Source: Prolixibacteraceae bacterium
GTDB taxonomy: Bacteria; Bacteroidota; Bacteroidia; Bacteroidales; Prolixibacteraceae
Reading direction: 5' to 3'
NCBI GenBank assembly: GCA_025355875.1
Contig: JANXYV010000173.1
Location: 1 to 64,000 of the forward strand
Length of the DNA stretch: 64,000 nucleotides
The notes under the pieces are model-generated. The model was given only the letters and a program-made list of their open reading frames with translations. It was not told the DNA's origin and searched no databases. The first letter of the stretch is position 1; every line of letters begins with the position of its first letter. Both the position numbers and the translations under genes were made by a program. Below, piece after piece: positions 34,906-42,364 of the stretch.

Positions 34906-35928
34906 ATGGGATTATTTTCATTTCTAACCCAGGAAATAGCCATCGACCTCGGAACCGCCAATACGATCATTATCCACAACGATAAGATCGTAGTTGATGA
35001 ACCATCCATCGTTACCATCGACCTGAAAACCGAGAAACTGGTTGCGATTGGCGAAAAAGCCCGTCAGATGCAGGGAAAAACGCATTCAAACCTGAAAACC
35101 ATCCGCCCCCTTCGGGATGGTGTAATTGCCGACTTTAACGCTGCTGAGCAGATGATCCGGGGGATGATCAAGATGATGAATCCCAAGTCACGATTTTTTG
35201 CACCTTCGCTCCGGATGGTAGTTTGCATTCCATCAGGATCGACCGAAGTTGAAATCCGTGCGGTACGCGACTCGGCTGAACATGCCGGAGGACGCGATGT
35301 GTACATGATTTACGAACCTATGGCCGCAGCTATTGGTATTGGTTTGGACGTGGAAGCTCCCGAAGGAAACATGGTTGTGGATATCGGTGGCGGAACCACA
35401 GAAATTGCGGTGATTTCGCTCGGAGGATTGGTTACCAACAAATCGATCCGCATTGCCGGCGACGACCTGACCGCCGACATCATGGAATATATGCGCCACC
35501 AGCACAACATCAAAATAGGTGAACGTACTGCTGAAGAAATTAAAATCAACGTAGGTTCGGCTTTGTCGCAACTCGAAAATCCACCGGCGGACTACGTCAT
35601 TCAGGGACCAAACCAAATGACTGCCCTTCCGATTGAAGTTCCGGTTTCATATCAGGAAATATCGCATTGTCTGGAGAAATCAATCACCAAAATTGAAACA
35701 GCCATCCTCAGTGCCCTGGAACAAACACCACCTGAATTGTATTCGGATATCGTTGCCCGCGGAATCTGGCTAGCAGGTGGCGGGGCTTTGCTGCGGGGGT
35801 TGGCCAAGCGTTTTACTGATAAAATCAATATTCAGTTCCATGTTGCCGAAGATCCTTTACGTGCCGTTGCCCGCGGAACCGGAATCGCGCTTAAGAATGT
35901 GAATAAATTCTCTTTCCTGATCAGATAA
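34906..35928 (+). CDS. mreB: Rod-shape determining actin homologue MreB
   Basis: Forms filaments under the inner membrane and positions lateral wall synthesis. ATG 34906 (MGLFSFLTQEIAIDLGTANT) is chosen over an open extension to 34864. The 340-residue protein has phosphate-1 motif IDLGTANT, phosphate-2 VVDIGGGTTEIAVISLGG, and the adenosine motif WLAGGGALLRGLAKR. The N-terminal amphipathic segment GLFSFL is typical of membrane-binding MreB. It opens the cluster mreB-mreC-mreD-mrdA-rodA. Confidence 0.98.
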   Translation: MGLFSFLTQEIAIDLGTANTIIIHNDKIVVDEPSIVTIDLKTEKLVAIGEKARQMQGKTHSNLKTIRPLRDGVIADFNAAEQMIRGMIKMMNPKSRFFAPSLRMVVCIPSGSTEVEIRAVRDSAEHAGGRDVYMIYEPMAAAIGIGLDVEAPEGNMVVDIGGGTTEIAVISLGGLVTNKSIRIAGDDLTADIMEYMRHQHNIKIGERTAEEIKINVGSALSQLENPPADYVIQGPNQMTALPIEVPVSYQEISHCLEKSITKIETAILSALEQTPPELYSDIVARGIWLAGGGALLRGLAKRFTDKINIQFHVAEDPLRAVARGTGIALKNVNKFSFLIR

Positions 35929-35961
35929 AACTGAAAAAGAAGGAGTATAACCTTCCGGCTA

Positions 35962-36792
35962 ATGAGAAGTTTATTTCGTTTCTTAATCCGAAATTATTTT
36001 TTGATGCTATTCCTGGCACTCGAAGCCTTTTCCTTGGTTTTGATTGTCAGTTTTAACAACTACCAACGGGTCACTTTTTTCAATTCAAGCAATGATCTGG
36101 TAGGTACGGTTTACGAAAAGTTCAGTCACTTCGACGATTATTTCAGCCTAGGGCAGACCAATGCCCATCTTGCCGCCGAGAATGCTTTCTTACATAAGCA
36201 AGTCCAGATGCTTCTCCGGAATCAGGAAAAAATCACGATAAACCGGCCCGATACTGTTGAGGCTCCTGCCTATGTTTTCACGGCAGCCAAGATCATCAAC
36301 AACTCAACAAACAAACAATTTAATTATATTACCTTGAACAAAGGTTCGAGGAACGGGATCAGGCCCGATATGGGGATCATCAACGATCAGGGAGTTGTTG
36401 GAGTAATCACTAATGTATCGGCCAACTATTCTACGGGACTGTCTCTCCTGAATAAACGTCTCAGTATTCCGGCCAAAATCACCCGGAGTAATTACTTCGG
36501 AGCTTTGGTCTGGGATGGCGAGCATTCCAATTCGGCCGACCTGAAAGAAATACCATTCCACATCACTGTAAACGTGGGTGATACCGTCGTTACCAGTGGT
36601 TATTCAAACATTTTTCCGGAAGGCATCACGATCGGCACGATCAAAACCTTTGATGTTGAAAGCGGAACTAACTTTTATAATATCAAAGTTGAACTGTCGA
36701 CCAATTTCAGGACCCTGAAATACGTTGAAGTGGTTCAGAATACCAAAAGATCCGAAATCATCAAACTGGAATCAAACAACACGGGCGAATGA
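35962..36792 (+). CDS. mreC: Rod-shape determining protein MreC
   Basis: The 276-residue bitopic protein has one N-terminal TM helix (NYFLMLFLALEAFSLVLIV), a coiled-coil segment (about residues 60-90, with AENAFLHKQVQMLL) and the periplasmic double beta-barrel with VFTAAKIINNSTNKQFNYIT, NDQGVVGVITNVS and VGDTVVTSGYSNIFPEGI. It links MreB to PBP2. It begins 33 bp after mreB and its stop overlaps the mreD start (ATGA). Confidence 0.95.
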   Translation: MRSLFRFLIRNYFLMLFLALEAFSLVLIVSFNNYQRVTFFNSSNDLVGTVYEKFSHFDDYFSLGQTNAHLAAENAFLHKQVQMLLRNQEKITINRPDTVEAPAYVFTAAKIINNSTNKQFNYITLNKGSRNGIRPDMGIINDQGVVGVITNVSANYSTGLSLLNKRLSIPAKITRSNYFGALVWDGEHSNSADLKEIPFHITVNVGDTVVTSGYSNIFPEGITIGTIKTFDVESGTNFYNIKVELSTNFRTLKYVEVVQNTKRSEIIKLESNNTGE

Positions 36793-37295
36793 TAAAAGAT
36801 CTGGGAAAATATGCGATCATGTTTGTAGCGCTCGTTTTGGTTCAGGTTCTCATCCTGAATAACATCCAGGTGAGCGGGCTGATCAATCCCTACGTTTATA
36901 TTTTGTTCATCCTTCTCTTGCCATTTAACATTCAGGGATACCTGCTTTTAGGGTTTTCATTTCTGATTGGAATCACGGTGGACGTATTTAATGGCACACC
37001 CGGGGTGCATGCCGGAGCAACCGTGCTGCTGGGTTTTCTTCGTCCATCCATCGCCCGGTTAGTTTCCTCGCGCGAGATTATTGAAAAGGGCAGTATGCCC
37101 AACCTGACCGTATTAGGTTTTGCCAATTTTTTGAAATATACAGTCATTGCCGTTTTGATCCATCACCTGTTTCTCTTTTATGCAGAGGCATTTTCCTTTG
37201 GCGATTTCTTCGAAACCTTCCTGCGTTACATCATCAGCAGTGTTTTTTCAATTTTGATTATCTTGGGCAGCCAATTCATCGTTTTTAAAAATTAA
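36789..37295 (+). CDS. mreD: Rod-shape determining protein MreD
   Basis: A 168-residue integral membrane protein with about five to six hydrophobic helices (YAIMFVALVLVQVLILN, LINPYVYILFILLLPFN, YLLLGFSFLIGITVDVFNG and others). The F-N-G-T-P-G-V-H segment in loop two is typical of Bacteroidota MreD. The 4-bp overlap with mreC gives translational coupling. MreD binds MreC and is needed for elongasome function. Confidence 0.9.
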   Translation: MIKDLGKYAIMFVALVLVQVLILNNIQVSGLINPYVYILFILLLPFNIQGYLLLGFSFLIGITVDVFNGTPGVHAGATVLLGFLRPSIARLVSSREIIEKGSMPNLTVLGFANFLKYTVIAVLIHHLFLFYAEAFSFGDFFETFLRYIISSVFSILIILGSQFIVFKN

Positions 37296-37300
37296 CACAG

Positions 37301-39136
37301 GTGGATACTTTTTCGAAACGTAAGTTTATTGTTGCCGGTATCATGCTTGCGATTGGAGCGATCTTCATTCTCAGGCTTTTCAGCATTCAGATCACCAACA
37401 AAACCTACAAGCAGTTTGCCACCCGGAATGTTCTCCGGAGAATAACCGTTTTTCCTGCCAGAGGTTATATCCTGGACCGCAACGAGAAACTGATGGTTTA
37501 CAACAAAGCCGCCTATGACTTGATGATTATTCCTCGGGAAACAAAGGCATTCGATACGCTGGAATTATGCCGGATCGTGCAACTGGAAAGACAAGATTTG
37601 CGGGATGCCATCCGGAAGGCCAAACAATACTCAAAATACAAACCATCGATCATTGCTGGCCAGATTTCTCCGGATGTTTATGCCCCGCTTCAGGAAAAAT
37701 TATACAAATACCCCGGATTCTTTGTCCAGACGCGTACTTTGCGCGAATACCCCAGTAAAAGTGCGGCTCAGGCGCTGGGTTTTGTGGGTGAGGTAAACCA
37801 GAAAATCGTCGATACTGACCATTACTACCAGTCGGGCGATTACATCGGTGTGAGCGGACTTGAAAAGGCTTATGAAAAGGAGCTTCGCGGAATAAAAGGC
37901 GTCCGAAATTCCATGGTCGATGTTCACAACCGCGTGAAAGGCAAGTACAACGAAGGCGCTGAGGATACCACGGCCGTTCTGGGTCAAAACCTGATTACCG
38001 GATTTGATAAAGATCTGCAGGCCTACGCCGAATTGCTGATGACAAACAAGCGGGGCGCCATTGTAGCCATTGAACCCTCCACCGGAGAAATTATGCTCAT
38101 GGTCAGCGCCCCATCGTACGACCCCAACCTCCTGGTTGGCCGCCAGCGCAGCACCAACTACAGCATTCTCGACCGCGATTCAATAAACAAACCCATGTGG
38201 AACCGGGCTATTATTGGCCGGTATCCGCCTGGTTCAACATTTAAGCTCGCCAATGCGCTGATTGCTCTGGAAGAACACGCCATTTCTCCATCTGACCGAT
38301 TTTCGTGCGCAGGAAAAGTCAATTCTCCCATTAAATGTACGCACAGTCACGTCAGCCCGCTGGCTATACGCGAAGGTATTCGTGAATCATGTAATTCATT
38401 CTTCTGGAATACCTTCCGGCAGATCATGAGCCACAAATCAAATTCGGCTGAAAGTTATCAGACCTGGCGCGATTACATTACCAGTTTTGGATTTGGCACA
38501 AAGCTCAACCCGGAATTATCTTCGGAAGTGAAAGGGAATATCCCTGAAGTTGCCCTTTACGACAAGTGGTATACTCCCGGGCACTGGAACTCGATGACCA
38601 TCCGCTCACTGGCCATCGGTCAGGGCGAAATCGAGGCAACACCTTTGCAAATGGTAAACCTGGTGGCAATGATAGCTAACCGGGGTTTTTATATTGAACC
38701 TCATATTGTCAGGGCAATTCAGGATGTTAACCGGGAAGTACGCCTTCTCCAATATGAAAAAAGAGAGGTCAATATTCGTCCTGAAAACTTCAGTATTGTC
38801 ATTGGCGGGATGCAGGCCGTCATTGAAGAAACAAAGCTGCAATACACTGTGAAGAATGAAAAATTTATCATCTGCGGTAAAACCGGGACTGTTCAAAATC
38901 CGCATGGCGCCGATCATTCAGCCTTTGTAGGTTTTGCCCCAAGGGATAATCCCAAAATCGCCATCGCAGTTTTCATTGAAAATGCGGGTTTTGGAGCAAC
39001 CTATGCTGCCCCGATCGCCGGTCTGCTCATGGAAAAATTTCTGAACGATTCGATCGCTCCCAAACGAAAAGAGTTGGAGCAAAAGTTGATAGAAACCGAT
39101 TTGTTGAATGTTGTTGAAGTAAAGAAGAAACTTTAA
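37301..39136 (+). CDS. mrdA: Penicillin-binding protein 2 (elongasome transpeptidase)
   Basis: The 611-residue class B PBP cross-links peptidoglycan during elongation. One N-terminal TM (FIVAGIMLAIGAIFILRLFSI), a pedestal domain, and the transpeptidase with SxxK at Ser312-Thr-Phe-Lys315 (PPGSTFKLANAL), SxN in RESCNSFFW, and KTG in ICGKTGTVQNP. Start is GTG 37301, 5 bp after mreD. Its stop codon lies at the left edge of an unusual inverted-repeat element (39131-39284) before rodA. Confidence 0.96.
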   Translation: MDTFSKRKFIVAGIMLAIGAIFILRLFSIQITNKTYKQFATRNVLRRITVFPARGYILDRNEKLMVYNKAAYDLMIIPRETKAFDTLELCRIVQLERQDLRDAIRKAKQYSKYKPSIIAGQISPDVYAPLQEKLYKYPGFFVQTRTLREYPSKSAAQALGFVGEVNQKIVDTDHYYQSGDYIGVSGLEKAYEKELRGIKGVRNSMVDVHNRVKGKYNEGAEDTTAVLGQNLITGFDKDLQAYAELLMTNKRGAIVAIEPSTGEIMLMVSAPSYDPNLLVGRQRSTNYSILDRDSINKPMWNRAIIGRYPPGSTFKLANALIALEEHAISPSDRFSCAGKVNSPIKCTHSHVSPLAIREGIRESCNSFFWNTFRQIMSHKSNSAESYQTWRDYITSFGFGTKLNPELSSEVKGNIPEVALYDKWYTPGHWNSMTIRSLAIGQGEIEATPLQMVNLVAMIANRGFYIEPHIVRAIQDVNREVRLLQYEKREVNIRPENFSIVIGGMQAVIEETKLQYTVKNEKFIICGKTGTVQNPHGADHSAFVGFAPRDNPKIAIAVFIENAGFGATYAAPIAGLLMEKFLNDSIAPKRKELEQKLIETDLLNVVEVKKKL

Positions 39137-39284
39137 TTCTACTTTAACAGATTCAATTCGGAGAATGATTTTTCAGCTTTTTCACCCCGTCCATAAAAGG
39201 AGAAAGCTAAAAAATCAACCTTTCCCTTCAGGGATTCAGGGTAAAAAAGGTTGATTTTTCAAATACGTTAAAGTAGAATTTAAG
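39131..39284 (+). promoter_or_regulatory. Nested inverted-repeat element between mrdA and rodA (attenuator-like or MITE-like)
   Basis: Outer arms 39131-39148 and 39267-39284 match at 17 of 18 positions; the left arm overlaps the mrdA stop and the right arm reaches the first base of the rodA GTG. Inside are three segments: A 39167-39181 (TGATTTTTCAGCTTT), B 39203-39223 and C 39246-39259 (AAAGGTTGATTTTT). B can pair with A (14 of 15) through 39203-39217 or with C (perfect 14 bp) through 39210-39223, and the two options exclude each other. The B-C hairpin ends in T5 like a terminator. This suggests conditional rodA expression, or a small mobile repeat. Confidence 0.7.
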
Positions 39285-40711
39285 TGGAAAAGAAAAACAA
39301 CGTTTGGGAAAATGTCGACTGGATTACCATAGGCATCTATCTGGCCATGATGTTCATCGGCTGGATCAATATTTATGCTGCGGTATACAACGAGGAGCAC
39401 AAAAGCATTTTCGACATGACCCAGGTTTACGGGAAACAGCTCATGTGGATTGGTGCTGCAGTCTTTATAGCGGTGCTGATGATTAATACCGACTCCAAGT
39501 TTTTTGTCACCTTTGCTTTTCCAATCTACATAGCCATCACGTTTCTCCTGATACTGGTGCCATTCATCGGGACGACGATCAATGGAGCCAAATCGTGGAT
39601 TCAGATTGGAAGTTTTTCGCTTCAGCCCTCCGAATTTATGAAAATGGCCACCTCGCTGGCATTGGCGCGATACATCAGTTCATACAACTTTAAAATGCAC
39701 AGCTGGAAATCGATGGCAACTCTGGCGGGCATACTTTTTATACCGGTGGGCCTGATATTTTTACAGAATGATACCGGATCAGCAATTGTTTTCGGCGTAT
39801 TTCTTCTAGTATTATACCGGGAAGGACTGAATGGAATCGTCTTGTTTTTCAGCTTTCTGATTGTCCTGGTGTTCATTCTCACCATGATACTCGATCCGTT
39901 TATTACGATCCTGATCCTGACCGTAGCTGCATTCATCATCAATTACCTGATGAAAAAGAAGTGGCAGCGAACCGTAATTGCAATTAGTGTCTTTGTGGGT
40001 GTCTTCACATTTTTCTACCTCCTCAACTATTTTCTGCAGGGAACGGTTGATCCTTTGTATTTCCTGATGTTTGCCGCTTTGGTCACTTGTACCGTGTTTT
40101 TTATATGGGCAATGGTGCTTAAAAAAAGGAGCCTGGCAATTTTAATCGGGATTTATTTTGGAAGTGTTCTTTTCTCAGTATCCGTCGACTATGTATTCCA
40201 CAACATCATGGAAGAGCACCAGCGAAACCGAATCAATGAGCTACTTGGAATACAATCGGATATACATGGTACCGGGTACCACGTAAACCAATCAAAAATT
40301 GCCATCGGATCGGGAGGTCTTTTTGGGAAAGGATTTCTCCAGGGAACCCAAACCAAATTCGATTTTGTGCCTGAACAAAGTACCGACTTCATATTTTGCA
40401 CCGTTGGAGAAGAGTGGGGATTTCTGGGAACCACCACCGTAGTATGTCTGTTTTTAGGCTTGCTGATGCGGATTATTTTCCTTGCAGAGCGAAATCGCTC
40501 CAGATTCAGCCGGGTTTACGGGTATTGTGTGGCCGTCATCTTGTTTTTTCACTTTGCGGTCAATATTGGTATGACTATTGGTTTGGCACCGGTTATCGGG
40601 ATACCTCTGCCCTTTTTTAGCTATGGAGGCTCCTCATTGTGGTCGTTTACCGTGCTTCTTTTTGTGTTCATCCGACTCGATGCCAGCCGTTTCGAACAAC
40701 TTAGTTTCTAG
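39284..40711 (+). CDS. rodA: Rod-shape glycosyltransferase RodA (SEDS family)
   Basis: Polymerises lipid II together with PBP2. The 475-residue protein is about 100 residues longer than E. coli RodA (370), with extra TM/loop sequence near residues 190-290 (ILTVAAFIINYLMKKKWQRT and following), common for Bacteroidota. SEDS motifs: INGAKSWIQIGSFSLQPSEFMK (spans the WI.LG..LQPSE block), and a conserved loop with the catalytic Asp near FVPEQSTDFIFCTVGEEWGF and C-terminal PFFSYGGSSLW. Start is GTG 39284; the upstream inverted repeat reaches its first base. Confidence 0.95.
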   Translation: MEKKNNVWENVDWITIGIYLAMMFIGWINIYAAVYNEEHKSIFDMTQVYGKQLMWIGAAVFIAVLMINTDSKFFVTFAFPIYIAITFLLILVPFIGTTINGAKSWIQIGSFSLQPSEFMKMATSLALARYISSYNFKMHSWKSMATLAGILFIPVGLIFLQNDTGSAIVFGVFLLVLYREGLNGIVLFFSFLIVLVFILTMILDPFITILILTVAAFIINYLMKKKWQRTVIAISVFVGVFTFFYLLNYFLQGTVDPLYFLMFAALVTCTVFFIWAMVLKKRSLAILIGIYFGSVLFSVSVDYVFHNIMEEHQRNRINELLGIQSDIHGTGYHVNQSKIAIGSGGLFGKGFLQGTQTKFDFVPEQSTDFIFCTVGEEWGFLGTTTVVCLFLGLLMRIIFLAERNRSRFSRVYGYCVAVILFFHFAVNIGMTIGLAPVIGIPLPFFSYGGSSLWSFTVLLFVFIRLDASRFEQLSF

Positions 40712-40745
40712 AAACCAAAATCCAGAATCCAAATTAGCTCACCAA

Positions 40746-40781
40746 AAAAGGGAAATCTGAAAACAATCAGAATTCCCTTTT
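40746..40781 (+). terminator. Terminator after rodA
   Basis: Arms 40746-40760 (AAAAGGGAAATCTGA) and 40767-40781 (TCAGAATTCCCTTTT) pair at 14 of 15 positions around a 6-nt loop and end in T4. It closes the purH-mre-mrd-rodA cluster. Confidence 0.75.
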
Positions 40782-40879
40782 CCAGCGAAAAGCTACTCCA
40801 TGATTTTTAGCTGCCCTAATTTATGAAAAGACAAACCAGAGTCTGACAAACCCAGTTTATACTCTGGAATCACATGATC

Positions 40880-41755
40880 TTATTCCATTATTTCACCGCC
40901 TTTTGCTAATGCAACCAAGCCACCCATTGCGCCAAGGTTCATAGAATCCAAAGCCGAGCTTGGAACAATGACCATAGATCCTTTTTCTTTCAAACCCTCA
41001 AACAACATGTTCATACCGCGCAAATGAAGTGCTACAGGATTATTTATGTATTGAAGGCTGGCTTCAGCAAATTTTCCAGCTATTTCAGTTTCAGCTGTAC
41101 CCAATATGACACGAGCCTGACGTTCGCGCTGAGCCTGGGCCTGTTTACTCATTGAGTCAGCAAGATCTTTTGGAATTATAATATCCCTGATTCCCACATT
41201 TTGGCAGGTAATTCCCCAGGGATTGGTATGAGCGTCGAGTATAACCTGAAGTTCAGTTGATATCTTCTCGCGATCTGAAAGCAAATCAGACAATTCGTAC
41301 TTTCCAATCGTATCTCTTAAACCGGTTTGTGCAACGTAGGTAATTGCCTTTTCATATTCCTGAACTTCTAGGGCAGCTTTTTCCACATCCCAAACGGTCC
41401 AATAAACCACCGCATCCACATTTACGGGTACTGTATCTTTGGTCAGGGTTTCCTCCGCTTTAATGCTGGTGACCCGAACTCTTTGATCCACATATTTGGC
41501 GATACGATCAATAATTGGAATAATCAGAAAAAATCCAGGTCCTTTTAAACCGGTAAATTTTCCCATTCTCAACACGACCGCTTTTTCCCACTGATCGGCA
41601 ATGTGGATCGTTGAAGAAAGCAAAATAGAGACTAATATTCCGCCTGAGAGAATCGGAATATTAATGATTTGAAGATAAAATAATGCGCTGCAAACAGCAC
41701 CTAAAACAAGAAATAAGGTAACAGAAATTGGATTAAAATAGTTGTTAGTTTCCAT
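40880..41755 (-). CDS. Slipin / SPFH-band 7 membrane protein
   Basis: About 291 residues. Two N-terminal hydrophobic helices (VTLFLVLGAVCSALFYLQII and IPILSGGILVSILLSS) are followed by the SPFH domain: ADQWEKAVVLRMGKFTGLKG, PGFFLIIPIIDRIAKYVDQR and TKDTVPVNVDAVVYW, as in stomatin/slipin. The C-terminal helix is rich in Ala/Gln/Glu. ATG 41755 (METNNYF) is chosen; it overlaps the stop of the regulator gene by about 10 bp, so the pair is co-transcribed. Role is likely in membrane microdomains or proteolysis control; no NfeD partner is adjacent. Confidence 0.9.
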   Translation of the reverse strand: METNNYFNPISVTLFLVLGAVCSALFYLQIINIPILSGGILVSILLSSTIHIADQWEKAVVLRMGKFTGLKGPGFFLIIPIIDRIAKYVDQRVRVTSIKAEETLTKDTVPVNVDAVVYWTVWDVEKAALEVQEYEKAITYVAQTGLRDTIGKYELSDLLSDREKISTELQVILDAHTNPWGITCQNVGIRDIIIPKDLADSMSKQAQAQRERQARVILGTAETEIAGKFAEASLQYINNPVALHLRGMNMLFEGLKEKGSMVIVPSSALDSMNLGAMGGLVALAKGGEIME

Positions 41756-42122
41756 TTTTTTGGTTTTTAAGTTCATCAATCAATTCATCAATTGTAAAGC
41801 CGTAGCTTAAAGTAATTGTCGTAAATTCCTGAATTATACTTTGAAGTTTATGTCGACGTTCTGATTCAAACACCTTATTTTCGACCGCACTTATAAACGT
41901 GCCGGTTCCCTGCTGAGTTTCCAATATATCCTGAATTTCAAGTTCCTTATAAGCTTTTGCAACTGTATTCAGATTAACTTTCAGTTCAACGGCTAAAGAT
42001 CGTACCGTTGGCAGTTGCTCTCCTGCTGAAAGATTTCCTGATGCAATCCCAAATCGTATCTGGTCAATAATTTGCCTGTAGAATGGGATTCCTGTTTTTA
42101 GATTCAGAACAAACTTAATCAT
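41745..42122 (-). CDS. GntR-family transcriptional regulator, YtrA type
   Basis: The 125-residue protein has the winged-helix GntR DNA-binding domain: IPFYRQIIDQIRFGIASGNL, LPTVRSLAVELKVNLNTVAK and GTGTFI. It has only a short C-terminal helical tail of about 50 residues, the YtrA subgroup layout (no large ligand domain). I chose ATG 42122 (MIKFVLN) and not an open extension to 42161, which would overlap the operator. A 20-bp palindrome just upstream is its probable own operator. It is upstream of and overlaps the slipin gene. Confidence 0.92.
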   Translation of the reverse strand: MIKFVLNLKTGIPFYRQIIDQIRFGIASGNLSAGEQLPTVRSLAVELKVNLNTVAKAYKELEIQDILETQQGTGTFISAVENKVFESERRHKLQSIIQEFTTITLSYGFTIDELIDELKNQKNGN

Positions 42123-42140
42123 ATTGTACCGTTTTACTGT

Positions 42141-42160
42141 TGTACTATCTCTATAGTACA
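42141..42160 (-). promoter_or_regulatory. Probable operator of the YtrA-type regulator
   Basis: Perfect inverted repeat: arms TGTACTAT (42141-42148) and ATAGTACA (42153-42160) with a 4-bp spacer. It lies 19 bp before the start codon and overlaps the -7 box at 42159-42166, where a repressor dimer would block transcription. Confidence 0.7.
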
Positions 42161-42166
42161 AATATA
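42159..42166 (-). promoter_or_regulatory. Probable -7 box of the gntR-slipin operon
   Basis: Minus-strand TATATTTG matches TAnnTTTG and overlaps the palindrome to its left by 2 bp. A -33 element at the canonical distance is not evident. Confidence 0.5.
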
Positions 42167-42364
42167 CAACAAAAATTGACAGAGTGGTTCTGTTTCTGCA
42201 TTTTTTTTCAAAAAAAAATCAAAAGCAAAAACAAACAAAAACAGGGACCGAAGTCCCTGCTCTATACTTATTAAAATGTTCTGACGATAGTGAGTTCAAT
42301 ACTACTGTAATCTGTCCGAAGTTAATTCTCCAACCCGATATTTTCCTCTTGTCCTCTTTCCTTT

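Noticed and set aside
42123-42161. N-terminal extension of the GntR regulator
   Set aside because: It overlaps the palindromic operator and -7 box; the family begins near MIKFVLN.
42242-42259. Small hairpin CAGGGAC-CGAA-GTCCCTG upstream of the regulator
   Set aside because: Only 7-bp arms, no T tract and no gene end close by; not enough to call a function.
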